A DNA stretch of 64,000 bases from Agromyces sp. Soil535 (lineage in GTDB: Bacteria > Actinomycetota > Actinomycetes > Actinomycetales > Microbacteriaceae): positions 63,546 to 127,545 of the forward strand of contig NZ_LMRW01000004.1 in assembly GCF_001428255.1 (NCBI RefSeq). Reading direction: 5' to 3'. Below the pieces are notes generated by a model. The model did not search any database. It saw nothing but the letters and a program-made list of their open reading frames with translations, and was not told the DNA's origin. A program made the position numbers and the translations under genes. Position 1 is the stretch's first letter. Every line of letters starts with the position of its first letter. Positions 30,161-38,312 of the stretch are shown piece after piece.

Positions 30161-30508
30161 TCATGCCCAGCCCAGCTCGTGCAGCCGGTCGTCGTCGATG
30201 CCGTAGAAATGCGCGATCTCGTGCACGAGGGTGATGTGGACCTCGTCGCGGAGCTCCTCCTCGTCGTCGGCGACCGCCAGCAGAGGCTCCCGGTAGATGA
30301 TGATGCGGTCGGGCATCTCGCCCATGCCATACCGATCGCGTTCCGTGAGCGCGAAGCCCTCGTAGAGGCCGAGCACGTCGAGCGAGCCGTCCTCGGGACG
30401 GTCCTCCACGACGAACACGACGTTCTCGAGCCCTTCGACCATGTCATCGGGGAGACGGTCCAGCTCATCGATGACGAGCGCCTCGAACGCCTCGCCATCG
30501 AGTTCCAC
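30161..30508 (-). CDS. Small zincin-type metallopeptidase (Zincin_1/DUF1025)
   Basis: A 115-residue protein with the zinc signature VHEIAHFYGIDDDRLHELGW at the C-terminus: HExxH plus a Gly and Asp downstream, as in the Zincin_1 family. The N-terminal part (VELDGEAFEALVIDELDRLP, then VVFVVEDRPE and LLGLYEG-like) also fits. The biological substrate is unknown for the family. GTG 30508 was chosen because GGAG lies upstream and the family begins there. The open frame further upstream runs into tRNA-His and is not coding. Confidence 0.85.
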   Translation of the reverse strand: MELDGEAFEALVIDELDRLPDDMVEGLENVVFVVEDRPEDGSLDVLGLYEGFALTERDRYGMGEMPDRIIIYREPLLAVADDEEELRDEVHITLVHEIAHFYGIDDDRLHELGWA

Positions 30509-30541
30509 GACTGCTCCGATCGGAGGAGGGGAAGGAGTTGG

Positions 30542-30615
30542 GGTGAGTAACGGGGCTTGAACCCGCGACCTCCTGGACCACAACCAGGCGCTCTACCAAC
30601 TGAGCTATACCCACC
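30542..30615 (-). tRNA. tRNA-His (anticodon GTG)
   Basis: Reverse strand folds as a cloverleaf: acceptor GTGGGTA/TACTCAC, D arm TAGCTCAGTTGGTAGAGC, anticodon loop TTGTGGT, T arm CGGGTTCAAGCCCCG. The extra G(-1) at 30615 typical of tRNA-His is encoded. CCA is encoded at 30541-30539. Confidence 0.95.
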
Positions 30616-30658
30616 ATGTGTCGACCGCCGAGGCGATCAGGCAACTCAAAAGAGACTA

Positions 30659-31279
30659 CTACACCTTGGCCTCGAACTCGTCCACCACGGCGGCTGCGAT
30701 GGACTGCAATTCCTGGCTCGACGGACCGGGAGCTGCTATGAAGATCGCACGCCGGTAGTAGCCCAGCTCGCGGATCGACTCGAGGATGTCGGCGAGCGCC
30801 CGGTGCCCGCCGTTCTTCGCCGGGGAGTTGAAGTACGCGCGCGGGAACCAGCGCTTGGCCAACTCCTTGATCGAGGAGACGTCGACGTTGCGGTAGTGCA
30901 GGTGCCCGTCGAGCCGAGGCATGAACTTCGCGAGGAAGGCGCGGTCGGTGCCGATGGAGTTGCCGGCCAGCGGCGCCCGCTGCTCCTCGGGCACGTGCTT
31001 CAGGACGTACTCGAGCACCTCGTACTCCGCCTCGGCGACGCTGACCCCGTTGGGGATCTCCTCGATCAGGCCGGACTCGGTGTGCATCGCGCGGACGAAC
31101 TCGCCCATGTTCTCGAGGGCGCTCGCATCGGGCTTGATGACGATGCTGAGCCCGGCGTCGATCGGGTTGAGGTCGTAGTCGGTGATGACGACGGCGATCT
31201 CGACGAGTTCGTCGACCTCGAGGTCGAGCCCGGTCATCTCGCAGTCGATCCAGACCAGTCGGTCGCTCGGGGTTGCCAT
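30659..31279 (-). CDS. orn: Oligoribonuclease
   Basis: 3'-5' exonuclease that degrades 2-5 nt RNAs, including pGpG, to mononucleotides. The 206-residue product shows the DEDDh set: [10 protein letters not shown] (about residue 10), TDYDLNPID, a middle Asp region, and [11 protein letters not shown] (His/Asp near 165-170). ATG 31279 lies six bases from a TAGACT box. It stands divergent to a P-loop kinase gene. Confidence 0.96.
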   Translation of the reverse strand: MATPSDRLVWIDCEMTGLDLEVDELVEIAVVITDYDLNPIDAGLSIVIKPDASALENMGEFVRAMHTESGLIEEIPNGVSVAEAEYEVLEYVLKHVPEEQRAPLAGNSIGTDRAFLAKFMPRLDGHLHYRNVDVSSIKELAKRWFPRAYFNSPAKNGGHRALADILESIRELGYYRRAIFIAAPGPSSQELQSIAAAVVDEFEAKV

Positions 31280-31285
31280 GCGGCG

Positions 31286-31291
31286 AGTCTA
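31286..31291 (-). promoter_or_regulatory. -10 box of orn
   Basis: TAGACT on minus, six bases before the orn ATG. Confidence 0.6.
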
Positions 31292-31344
31292 CCGGGGCCG
31301 TCGGACAGACAGCCCTGTCGTGAGCGGACCGCAGCGGTCGAACC

Positions 31345-31350
31345 TAGGCT
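31345..31350 (+). promoter_or_regulatory. -10 box of the 31357 kinase gene
   Basis: TAGGCT, six bases, then GTG 31357. It is separate from the divergent orn box 54 bases away. Confidence 0.55.
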
Positions 31351-31356
31351 GGGCTG

Positions 31357-31926
31357 GTGGCAACGTTCGTCGACGTCCTGCACGCGATCGAGGCGATCCG
31401 CTCGCGGTCCCCGCGAACCGTGGTCGGCGTCTCGGGGTTCGGCGGTGCGGGCAAGTCGACGCTCGCCCGGCGCCTCGTCGAGGCCGTGCCGGGCAGCGCG
31501 CGGGTGCGCGGCGACGACTTCGTGAGGCCGACGCTCGCCGGCGAGCGCTCCGCGGACTGGTCGGCGGTCGAGCGATCGCGGCTCCGGCGCGACGTCGTCG
31601 ACCCGTTCCGGGCGGGCCGGCCGGGGACGTTCCGCAGGTACGACTGGGTCAGCGGCGCACTTCGCGCGCCCGAGCCGCTGCCCGACGCCGATGTGCTCGT
31701 CGTCGACGCGGTCGGGATCTTCCATCCCGATCTCGACGGCCTGCTCGACCTGAGGGTCTGGGTCGACGTCGACCTCGACCTCGCGACCGAGCGCGGCAAG
31801 GCGCGTGACCGTCGCGCCGGCAAGGATCATGCTCGCCTGTGGGACGAGGTCTGGGTGCCGAACGAACGCGACTTCGCCGACCGATTCCACCCGCGCGAGG
31901 CTGCGGACCTGCAATACGTCCCGTGA
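31357..31926 (+). CDS. Uridine kinase-like P-loop protein
   Basis: A 189-residue protein with Walker A VSGFGGAGKSTLARRL (about residues 27-42), a GDDFVRP motif where uridine kinases have the substrate Asp, FRRYDW, VVDAVGIFHPDL (Walker B-like) and a lid KARDRRAGKDHARLWDEVW. It shares order and several motifs (DD, YDW/WDW, Arg-rich lid) with the gene at 27883-28569, so they are probably distant paralogues. The substrate is unknown. A tRNA-Arg gene lies just downstream on the other strand. Confidence 0.78.
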   Translation: MATFVDVLHAIEAIRSRSPRTVVGVSGFGGAGKSTLARRLVEAVPGSARVRGDDFVRPTLAGERSADWSAVERSRLRRDVVDPFRAGRPGTFRRYDWVSGALRAPEPLPDADVLVVDAVGIFHPDLDGLLDLRVWVDVDLDLATERGKARDRRAGKDHARLWDEVWVPNERDFADRFHPREAADLQYVP

Positions 31927-31935
31927 ACGTGGTGG

Positions 31936-32008
31936 TGCCCCCGGCAGGAATCGAACCTGCGACCGACAGATTAGAAGGCTGCTGCTCTATCCGCTGAGCT
32001 ACGGGGGC
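31936..32008 (-). tRNA. tRNA-Arg (anticodon TCT)
   Basis: Reverse strand: acceptor GCCCCCG/CGGGGGC with A73, D arm GCTCAGCGGATAGAGC, anticodon loop CTTCTAA, T arm GCAGGTTCGATTCCTGC. CCA is encoded at 31935-31933. The anticodon stem pairs G27-T43 as a wobble, and C31 faces T39, a mismatch next to the loop. Confidence 0.93.
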
Positions 32009-32019
32009 CGACCCCGCCC

Positions 32020-32025
32020 AGCATA
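32020..32025 (-). promoter_or_regulatory. -10 box of tRNA-Arg
   Basis: TATGCT on minus, 11 bases before the mature 5' end of tRNA-Arg. Confidence 0.5.
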
Positions 32026-32040
32026 CCGGGCGCGGCCGAG

Positions 32041-33261
32041 TCACCCCTCGGTGGGCACATGCACGTCATCGTCGGGTTTGCGCGACGCGGCACCCGGCGA
32101 TCGCCGGTGGAGGGTGAGGCCGATGAGCGGGAACAACAGCACCGAGAGCATCCCCGCACCGACGAGGGCGGCGGCAGTGCCACTCGTGAGGTCGCCCGCG
32201 TCGACGCCGATCGCCGTCACCGCGACGATGATCGGCAGGCCGGTGGCGCCGAAGAGCGCGGTCGCCGCGAGGTCTCGACGGCTCGAACCGGCCGGCGCGG
32301 CGAGGAGCGAGGGCAGCCCGCGCACGACGAGGAGGAGCCCCAGGGAGATCGGGACGAGGGCGAGGGTGCGACCGTCGGCCAGGAGCGCCTCGAGGTCGAA
32401 GGTGATACCCGTGTAGATGAAGAAGACCGGCACCAGGAAGCCGTACCCGAGCGCCTCGATCTTGCCCTCGATGATCTCGACGTCGTGTTCCGGCGCGCCC
32501 GAGAGCAGGAGACGGTACAGCACGCCCGCGGTGAACGCCCCGAGGAGCATGTCGAGGTCGAGCACGATGCTGAGTGCGACGAGTGCGACGAGCACGAGCA
32601 CGACGAGGCGCACGCCGAACTGCCCGCTCGTGTGCAGGGTGGCCGTGATGATGCGATGCAATCGACGGCCCGCGCCGCGGGCCGCGAACCATATGGCGGC
32701 GCCGGCCACCACGGCGAACGCGACCAGCACGAGCGCGGCGACGAGGGGCGACCGGCCGCTCAGGAACAGCGAGATGGCCAGCAGCGGGCCGAACTCGCCG
32801 ACCGCGCCGAGGGCGATCACGGCGACCCCGAAGGGCGTCCTGAGGTCGCCGGAGTCGCGGAGGACCGGCATGATCGTGCCGAGCGCGGTGGACGTGAGGG
32901 CGACGCCGATGAAGGCGGCCGCGGAGAGGCTCGGGGCGAGCAGCACCGCGATGCCGAAGCCGGCCGCGAGGGAGATGACCCAGCCGATCGCGGCGCGGCT
33001 GAGCGGCCGCCCGCGGATCGTGCCGAAGTCGATCTCGTTCCCGGCGAGGAAGAACAGCATCGCCAGCCCGAACTCCGACAGGAACGACGCGAAGTCGTCG
33101 GGGATGATCCATCCGAGCGTCGCCGGGCCGAGAAGGAGTCCGAGCACGATCTCGAACACGACGAGCGGGACCGCGATCCACCGGCTGAGCGCTCGCACCA
33201 GCAGCGGCGCCGCGACGGCGATCGCCGGAATGAGCACCAGCGTCCCGATCGATACGTCCAC
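32041..33261 (-). CDS. Kef/CPA2-type cation:proton antiporter
   Basis: A 406-residue membrane protein with about 11-12 hydrophobic segments. It begins VDVSIGTLVLIPAIAVAAPLLVRALSRW and carries the CPA2 hallmarks GLLLGPATLGWI, ELGLAMLFFLAGNEIDF (conserved Asp region) and VALTSTALGTIMPVLRDSG. There is no TrkA-N/RCK domain at the C-terminus, so it is a short form. It likely exchanges K+ or Na+ for protons. GTG 33261 has GGAGGTG five bases upstream. A TACCAT box lies near 33304-33309 on minus, giving a leader of about 37 bases. Confidence 0.88.
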   Translation of the reverse strand: MDVSIGTLVLIPAIAVAAPLLVRALSRWIAVPLVVFEIVLGLLLGPATLGWIIPDDFASFLSEFGLAMLFFLAGNEIDFGTIRGRPLSRAAIGWVISLAAGFGIAVLLAPSLSAAAFIGVALTSTALGTIMPVLRDSGDLRTPFGVAVIALGAVGEFGPLLAISLFLSGRSPLVAALVLVAFAVVAGAAIWFAARGAGRRLHRIITATLHTSGQFGVRLVVLVLVALVALSIVLDLDMLLGAFTAGVLYRLLLSGAPEHDVEIIEGKIEALGYGFLVPVFFIYTGITFDLEALLADGRTLALVPISLGLLLVVRGLPSLLAAPAGSSRRDLAATALFGATGLPIIVAVTAIGVDAGDLTSGTAAALVGAGMLSVLLFPLIGLTLHRRSPGAASRKPDDDVHVPTEG

Positions 33262-33411
33262 GTCGGCACCTCCGGATCCCCCCGCACGAACGTGCGCCTG
33301 CCGTGATGGTAGCGGAGCGGGCACGGGAGCCGTCGGCTCGGCGGGCCGACGGATCGCGTGGCCGACCGACGTCGCTGCGAGGGGCGTTTCGTCCGCGAAA
33401 CATGGCGGCGG

Positions 33412-33417
33412 TATCGT
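33412..33417 (+). promoter_or_regulatory. -10 box of nadE
   Basis: TATCGT, six bases (CGAGGA), then ATG 33424. The six-base gap could also act as a short GAGGA site if transcription starts slightly earlier. Confidence 0.5.
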
Positions 33418-33423
33418 CGAGGA

Positions 33424-34245
33424 ATGCGCGACCAGCAGGCGAGCATCATCGCCGAACTCAATGTCAGCCCGGTCATCGACCCCGCAGAGCAGGTGCGAGC
33501 CCGGATCGACTTCCTCAAGGCGTACCTGCGCACGACGGGGGCGGCCGGGTTCATGCTCGGCATCAGCGGTGGGCAGGACTCCTCGCTCGCGGGCCGAATC
33601 TGCAAGCTCGCCGTCGAGGAGCTCATCGCCGAGGGCGACGCCGCACGGTTCATCGCGGTGCGACTGCCCTACGACGTGCAGCACGACGAGGCCGATGCGC
33701 AGCTCGCCCTCGAATTCATCCAGCCGCAGGAGTCGGTCGAGTTCAACATCCAGGGCGCGGTCGACGGGCTCGGCGAGGAATACCTGGACGCGACCGGTGT
33801 GCAGCTCAGCGACTTCGGCAAGGGGAACGTCAAGGCACGCATGCGCATGGTCGCCCAATACGCGATGGCCGGTGAGAGCGCCCTGCTCGTAGTCGGCACC
33901 GACCACGCGGCCGAGGCGGTCACCGGCTTCTTCACGAAGTACGGCGACGGCGGTGCCGACATCCTGCCGCTCACCGGGCTCACGAAGCGCCAGGGCCGGG
34001 CATTGCTGCAGCACCTCGGTGCACCCGAGCGCATCTACCTCAAGGTGCCGACCGCCGACCTGCTCGACGGCGACCCCGGACAGGCGGACGAGGCGAACCT
34101 CGGCCTCAAATACCACGACATCGACGCCTACCTCGAGGGCGAGGACATCGACCACGCGATCGCGGAGCGCATCGAGACGCGGTTCCTCCAGACGCGGCAC
34201 AAGCGTGCGGTGCCGGTGTCGATGTTCGACGACTGGTGGATCTGA
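33424..34245 (+). CDS. nadE: NH3-dependent NAD+ synthetase
   Basis: Last step of NAD+ synthesis, amidating nicotinate adenine dinucleotide. The 273-residue product has the ATP-pyrophosphatase loop [12 protein letters not shown] (about residues 46-57), then [26 protein letters not shown] and [17 protein letters not shown]. It lacks a glutaminase domain, so it uses ammonia directly, as the short NadE of E. coli does. It is convergent with the next gene. Confidence 0.96.
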   Translation: MRDQQASIIAELNVSPVIDPAEQVRARIDFLKAYLRTTGAAGFMLGISGGQDSSLAGRICKLAVEELIAEGDAARFIAVRLPYDVQHDEADAQLALEFIQPQESVEFNIQGAVDGLGEEYLDATGVQLSDFGKGNVKARMRMVAQYAMAGESALLVVGTDHAAEAVTGFFTKYGDGGADILPLTGLTKRQGRALLQHLGAPERIYLKVPTADLLDGDPGQADEANLGLKYHDIDAYLEGEDIDHAIAERIETRFLQTRHKRAVPVSMFDDWWI

Positions 34246-34252
34246 CCCGTCG

Positions 34253-34897
34253 CTACGCCCGTGCGTCGTCGAGCGCCTGGGTGGGAGCCGTATCGCCTGG
34301 GCGTGGCGTCTCGTCGGGCGACGTCGCCGACTGGTAGTGCGCATGGTGCTGCTCGGCGACCCACGCGTCCTGCGCCTCGACGGCGACCTGCTCGGGCTCC
34401 TGGCGCTGCGTGCGCCAGCGCACGAGATCGTCCTGGAACTGCTTGCGCGTGCGTGCCGGATGGCGCTGCCACTCGAGCAGCCGGTCGCGGAACTCCACGA
34501 CCGCGGGGTCGAGCTGGTAGCCGAACGTCGCGGAGGCCCGCTTGAGCTCGTGGAGCTGGTGGGCCGCCCAGTTGGCGGTGACGTCCGAGCCGCGGATCGG
34601 GAGGAGGCGCACGAGGATGTCGGCCTGGCCGACCGTGCGATCGGCGAGCACCTGTTCCTGCGGCGTGAGCGAGTTCCACACCGAGGCCTCGGTCGCCGCA
34701 TCGATGAGGGCTGCAACCGCCGCGGCCTTCGCCTCTCGGTCGCGCTGGGCGACGACGCGGCGGACGGCGGCGGACGCGATCCATGCGGCCAGCAGCCCGG
34801 CCGCGAGGACCGCGACGAAGAGCACGACGCCCGCGAACACCGTGGGTCGCGCGGCGCTCGAGGAGAGCCAGGCGATGAGGTCGTTCCACCACTGCAT
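34253..34897 (-). CDS. Uncharacterised single-TM protein
   Basis: A 214-residue protein. One TM helix (about residues 18-42: PTVFAGVVLFVAVLAAGLLAA) is followed by a cytoplasmic, mostly helical domain with VAQRDREAKAAAVAALIDAATEASVW and LERLLEWQRHPARTRKQFQDDL-like segments, then a Pro/Thr/Asp tail. It resembles conserved actinobacterial hypothetical proteins; I know of no function. ATG 34897 lies six bases after a TAGCCT box. Confidence 0.7.
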   Translation of the reverse strand: MQWWNDLIAWLSSSAARPTVFAGVVLFVAVLAAGLLAAWIASAAVRRVVAQRDREAKAAAVAALIDAATEASVWNSLTPQEQVLADRTVGQADILVRLLPIRGSDVTANWAAHQLHELKRASATFGYQLDPAVVEFRDRLLEWQRHPARTRKQFQDDLVRWRTQRQEPEQVAVEAQDAWVAEQHHAHYQSATSPDETPRPGDTAPTQALDDARA

Positions 34898-34903
34898 GTG
34901 CGC

Positions 34904-34909
34904 AGGCTA
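34904..34909 (-). promoter_or_regulatory. -10 box of the 34253-34897 gene
   Basis: TAGCCT on minus, six bases before the ATG at 34897. Confidence 0.55.
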
Positions 34910-34971
34910 CCCGTGGAGCACGGCTGCGCGTTCGAGGCGGTGCGGCGTGCCCGGATCGACGGCCTCCGATC

Positions 34972-35220
34972 TCAGCGGAAGCACTCCGCGGCATCCGTCG
35001 GCGACCAGAACTCGCCGAGCTCCATGGCACGGATGCCGCCGCCGAGCAGCCGTCGCGCGGCGTAGCGATCGACGCCGTCGCGGTGCCGGCGCTCGATGTG
35101 TCCGAGCACTGGGCCGCCGCTGCGGGCCACGCGCCACAGCCCGGCCGCCACGGCGGTGATGGTGAGGCCGGGAACGGCGGGAAAGGTCTCGCGGGGGCCT
35201 GAGAGCACGGTTGCGGACAT
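34972..35220 (-). CDS. Small conserved hypothetical protein
   Basis: An 82-residue protein with LTITAVAAGLWRVARSGGPVLGHIERR in the first half and a C-terminal ELGEFWSPTDAAECFR. It contains basic residues in the middle (RRHRDGVDRYAARRLLGG) and no TM helix strong enough to call. No family is recognised. ATG 35220 has GAGGAG four bases upstream. A TAGCGT box at 35267-35262 on minus predicts a leader of about 35 bases. Confidence 0.6.
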   Translation of the reverse strand: MSATVLSGPRETFPAVPGLTITAVAAGLWRVARSGGPVLGHIERRHRDGVDRYAARRLLGGGIRAMELGEFWSPTDAAECFR

Positions 35221-35322
35221 GTCACTCCTCTCGTGGTGCAGCCGGCCCTGCGTCTGCCTCGACGCTATGGGCTGCCACCGACATCCGGAGTCCCACTGCG
35301 AGGAGTGCGAGGAGGAGCCCGT

Positions 35323-36330
35323 TCAGCCGAGCACGGTGCCGTGCGCTGCGAACGGCTCGATGCGCGCGATCTCGTCGTCGTCGAGCGGGGCCGCGTCGAG
35401 CGCGGCGACGTTCTGCTCGAGTTGCGCCACGCTCGACGCGCCGATCAGGGCGCTCGCGACGAGCGATTCGCGCAGCACCCACGACAGCGCGAGCTGCGCG
35501 ATGCTCTGCCCGCGTGCCCTGGCGATGGCGTCGAGCCCGCGAATGCGATCGAGGTACTCCTCGCTGATCTTGTCGGGGGAGAGGAAGCGACTGGTCGCCG
35601 CGCGCGAGTCCCCGGGGACGTCGCCGGAGAGGTAGCGGTCGGTGAGCAGGCCCTGGGCGAGCGGTGAGAAGACGATGCTCGCCGCGCCGACCTCCTCGAG
35701 CACGGGGAAGAGCCCGTCCTCGATGTGCCGGTCGAACATCGAGTAGCGCGGCTGGTGGATGAGCAGCGGCACGCCCTCCGCGTCGAGCGCCGAAGCGGCG
35801 GCGCGGGTCTGCTCGGGGTCGTAGTTCGAGATGCCGACGTAGAGTGCCTTGCCCTGTCGCACCGCGGTCGCGAGCGCGCCCACGGTCTCCTCGATCGGCG
35901 TCTCGGGGTCGGGGCGGTGCGAATAGAAGATGTCGACGTAGTCGAGGCCGAGGCGCCCGAGGCTCTGGTCGAGCGATGCGAGCAGGTATTTGCGCGAGCC
36001 GAAATCGCCGTACGGCCCCGGCCACATGTCGTAGCCCGCCTTCGACGAGATGATGAGCTCGTCGCGGTAGGGGGCGAGATCGATCGCGAGGATGCGGCCG
36101 AAGTTCTCCTCGGCACTGCCGGCGGGCGGCCCGTAGTTGTTCGCCAGGTCGAAGTGCGTGATGCCCAGGTCGAACGCACGGCGCACGATCGCGCGCTGCG
36201 TGTCCAACGGCCGGTCATGGCCGAAGTTGTGCCAGAGGCCGAGCGAGAGCGCGGGGAGCTTCAGCCCGCTCCGTCCGACCCGGTTGTAGCGCATCTGGTC
36301 GTAGCGTTGCGGATTGGCGACGTAGGTCAT
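35323..36330 (-). CDS. Aldo/keto reductase, L-glyceraldehyde 3-phosphate reductase type (YghZ-like)
   Basis: NADPH-dependent reductase of small aldehydes. The 335-residue product matches the YghZ/Gpr subgroup: MRYNRVGRSGLKLPALSLGLWHNFG, the catalytic Asp/Tyr region HFDLANNYGPPAGSAEENFG, then YVDIFYSHRPD with the catalytic His, and a C-terminal cofactor region SVAQLEQNVAAL. ATG 36330 faces msrA with only 17 bases between the start codons. Reactive-carbonyl and methionine-oxide repair together suggest a shared stress role. Confidence 0.93.
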   Translation of the reverse strand: MTYVANPQRYDQMRYNRVGRSGLKLPALSLGLWHNFGHDRPLDTQRAIVRRAFDLGITHFDLANNYGPPAGSAEENFGRILAIDLAPYRDELIISSKAGYDMWPGPYGDFGSRKYLLASLDQSLGRLGLDYVDIFYSHRPDPETPIEETVGALATAVRQGKALYVGISNYDPEQTRAAASALDAEGVPLLIHQPRYSMFDRHIEDGLFPVLEEVGAASIVFSPLAQGLLTDRYLSGDVPGDSRAATSRFLSPDKISEEYLDRIRGLDAIARARGQSIAQLALSWVLRESLVASALIGASSVAQLEQNVAALDAAPLDDDEIARIEPFAAHGTVLG

Positions 36331-36335
36331 CCAGT

Positions 36336-36342
36336 TACTCTA
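36336..36342. promoter_or_regulatory. Shared symmetric -10 box of the aldo/keto reductase gene and msrA
   Basis: TACTCTA gives TACTCT on plus (36336-36341) and TAGAGT on minus (36342-36337). Each box ends six bases from its own ATG (36348 plus, 36330 minus). Both transcripts would be leaderless. A TTGGCG at 36314-36319 with 16-base spacing could be the plus -35; no clear minus -35 was seen. Confidence 0.65.
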
Positions 36343-36347
36343 TGGCG

Positions 36348-36872
36348 ATGGAAAGCTACGTTCTGGCCGGTGGTTGCTTCTGGTGCCTCGACGCCGTCTA
36401 CCGCACGCTGAAGGGCGTCGACGACGTCGTGTCGGGCTACACGGGCGGCACCACGCCGCATCCGGGTTACGAGGCGGTATGCACCGGCACGACCGGTCAC
36501 GCCGAGGCCGTGCGGGTCGATTTCGACCCCGACGTGATTCCGCGAGAGGTCGTCCTCGACGTGTTCTTCACGCTTCACGACCCGACCCAGCTGAACCGCC
36601 AGGGGGCCGATGTCGGCACCCAGTACCGCTCGGCGATGTTCTTCGCCGACGACGCTCAGCGCACGGCGTTCGAGGCGGCGCGCGACCGCGCCGACGACTG
36701 GTGGCCGGGCGAGGTCGTCACGACGATCGAGCCGCTCGGCGAGTTCTTCCGTGCCGAGGAGTACCACCAGGACTTCTTCGCGAAGAACCCCGGGCAGGGG
36801 TACTGCCTCGCCGTCGCGCTCCCGAAGGTGAACAAGATCCGGCGGTCCTACGCCGACTACGTGCTCGCCTGA
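36348..36872 (+). CDS. msrA: Peptide methionine-S-sulfoxide reductase
   Basis: Reduces methionine-S-sulfoxide in proteins. The 174-residue product starts MESYVLAGGCFWCLDAVYR with catalytic Cys in GCFWC (residues 9-13), followed by GYTGGTTPHPGYEAVCTGTTGHAEAV and DPTQLNRQGADVGTQYRSAMF. One C-terminal Cys (GYCLAV) can serve as resolving residue. ATG 36348 is preferred over the in-frame ATG at 36342 because of the shared -10 box. It is probably coordinately expressed with the divergent reductase. Confidence 0.96.
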   Translation: MESYVLAGGCFWCLDAVYRTLKGVDDVVSGYTGGTTPHPGYEAVCTGTTGHAEAVRVDFDPDVIPREVVLDVFFTLHDPTQLNRQGADVGTQYRSAMFFADDAQRTAFEAARDRADDWWPGEVVTTIEPLGEFFRAEEYHQDFFAKNPGQGYCLAVALPKVNKIRRSYADYVLA

Positions 36873-37052
36873 CTTGCCCTCGACAGCGCCACCGTACCGG
36901 ATGTCGTGCACGAGCGCCCCTCGCCGCGTCATCGGAGCGCCGCGCCGACGCGATGCTGGTGCGACGCGGCATCCGGGGCCTGGTCCGGCACGAGCAGCTC
37001 CGGATGCCGCGAGCCGTCGATCCGCGACGGTGCAGACTTCGAGGAGCACAAC

Positions 37053-37601
37053 ATGACCGACAACATCACCGTGACCGGCGTCGTGGGGGGCGACCCGCGC
37101 GTATACGTCACGACGCAGGGCCTCGCGATCACCTCGTTCCGCCTCGCCTCCACGCGGCGCTACTTCGACCGTGCGAAGGGCACCTGGGAGGACGGCGAGA
37201 CGAACTGGTACACCGTCTCCGGCTTCCGCCAGCTCGCGCACAACGCCGCCGCCTCGGTGCACAAGGGGGACCGGGTCGTGGTGCACGGGCGGCTGCGGCT
37301 GCGGGCGTGGGAGAACGGCGAGAAGTCCGGCACGGCCATCGAGATCGAGGCGGACTCGATCGGGCACGACCTCGCGTGGGGCACCACGACGCTCACCAAG
37401 GTGCGGCGTGAATCCACCGCTGACGCTGACCCGTCTCCTCGACCGGCTGCGGCATCGAACGGGTGGCCGGGGGTCGACGAGGCGGCGGAGCCGTCCCAAT
37501 TCGTCGACACGCACGAGGGCGACGACGGCGAACTGCACCGAGCCGACGTGGGCGCGGGTGATTCCGCCGACGACGAGACGGAGCTTCCGGTCGGCGTGTG
37601 A
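37053..37601 (+). CDS. ssb: Single-stranded DNA-binding protein, short-tail paralogue
   Basis: A 182-residue protein with an N-terminal OB fold (about residues 1-112: TVTGVVGGDPRVYVTTQGLAITSFRLAS, then WYTVSGFRQLAHNAAASVHKGDRVVVHGRLRLR). The C-terminal 70 residues are disordered and acidic but end DDETELPVGV, not the DDDIPF-type tip that recruits repair proteins. It is likely an accessory SSB and not the replication SSB next to rpsF/rpsR. ATG 37053 follows GAGGAG by six bases. A longer in-frame opening upstream lacks similarity. Confidence 0.88.
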   Translation: MTDNITVTGVVGGDPRVYVTTQGLAITSFRLASTRRYFDRAKGTWEDGETNWYTVSGFRQLAHNAAASVHKGDRVVVHGRLRLRAWENGEKSGTAIEIEADSIGHDLAWGTTTLTKVRRESTADADPSPRPAAASNGWPGVDEAAEPSQFVDTHEGDDGELHRADVGAGDSADDETELPVGV

Positions 37602-37687
37602 CCGCGGCACGATCGGCCGAGCGGTGAGCCGCCTCGCACCGCATAGACTCGGCTCGGGCGGTCGCCAACGCCCGTCGAGGGGGAGCG

Positions 37688-38176
37688 ATGCGAGGGCGTC
37701 TCGGCACCACTGCGGCCCTGGCGCTTGCCGGGGCCGCGCTCGTGGCGGGCGTCGCCGGTTGCGCGTGGGGTCCCCCCGCCGACCCGACGTCGTCGTCGCC
37801 TGTGGCGGCGGCTGAGACCACAGCTCCCACCGCGAGCGCGCCTCCGATCCTGCGCCAGCAGCTCTCCGCCTCCGAGAACGTTGCGTTCTTCGACGCGGTG
37901 AACCTCGCCGTCATCGCAGCGAACTCCGGAGCGGGTGGGCGCGACTTCATCGACGCGCTGGTCGCGGCGGGATTCGACAAGGCGCAGATGCAGGTGACGG
38001 CCGATCGTACGACGGTCGACGTACAGGCCGACTCTGTGCAGTTCGCCGTGCTCTTCCAGAGCGAGTGCCTCGTCGGCCAGTACGGTCCCGCCTCCGGCGG
38101 ATATCACAGCGCGGTGCGCCCCGCCCTGGGCGCGGGCGGCTGTCTCGTCGGTCAGACGCGCCCCATCGATTGGTAG
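37688..38176 (+). CDS. Secreted lipoprotein, actinobacterial conserved family
   Basis: A 162-residue protein with a signal peptide (residues 1-25) and lipobox VAGC, Cys-25. A Ser/Thr/Pro linker is followed by a folded domain (about 55-160) with NVAFFDAVNLAVIAANSG, FIDALVAAGFDKAQMQVTAD and SECLVGQYGP. Two further Cys could form a disulfide. It resembles the DUF6993-type lipoproteins of Microbacteriaceae from memory. Function is unknown. ATG 37688 follows a GAGGGGGAG site. A TAGACT box about 40 bases upstream is the likely promoter. Confidence 0.75.
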   Translation: MRGRLGTTAALALAGAALVAGVAGCAWGPPADPTSSSPVAAAETTAPTASAPPILRQQLSASENVAFFDAVNLAVIAANSGAGGRDFIDALVAAGFDKAQMQVTADRTTVDVQADSVQFAVLFQSECLVGQYGPASGGYHSAVRPALGAGGCLVGQTRPIDW

Positions 38177-38312
38177 GCGACCGGATGGCGGACGCCCGGT
38201 CGCGAGCGCGATGCTCGACCCGACTTCGTCCGACTCGTCCGCGGCCGGACCTCGCTCCGTGGGCGGGTAGGCTGGGACGCTGGACTTCGTGCTCCACGAT
38301 TGAGGGAGAAGA

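Noticed and set aside
27883-31926. Thiamine kinase assignment for the P-loop genes
   Set aside because: Neither shows ThiD, ThiM or ThiN motifs. Linkage to ykoEDC alone is not enough for a function call.
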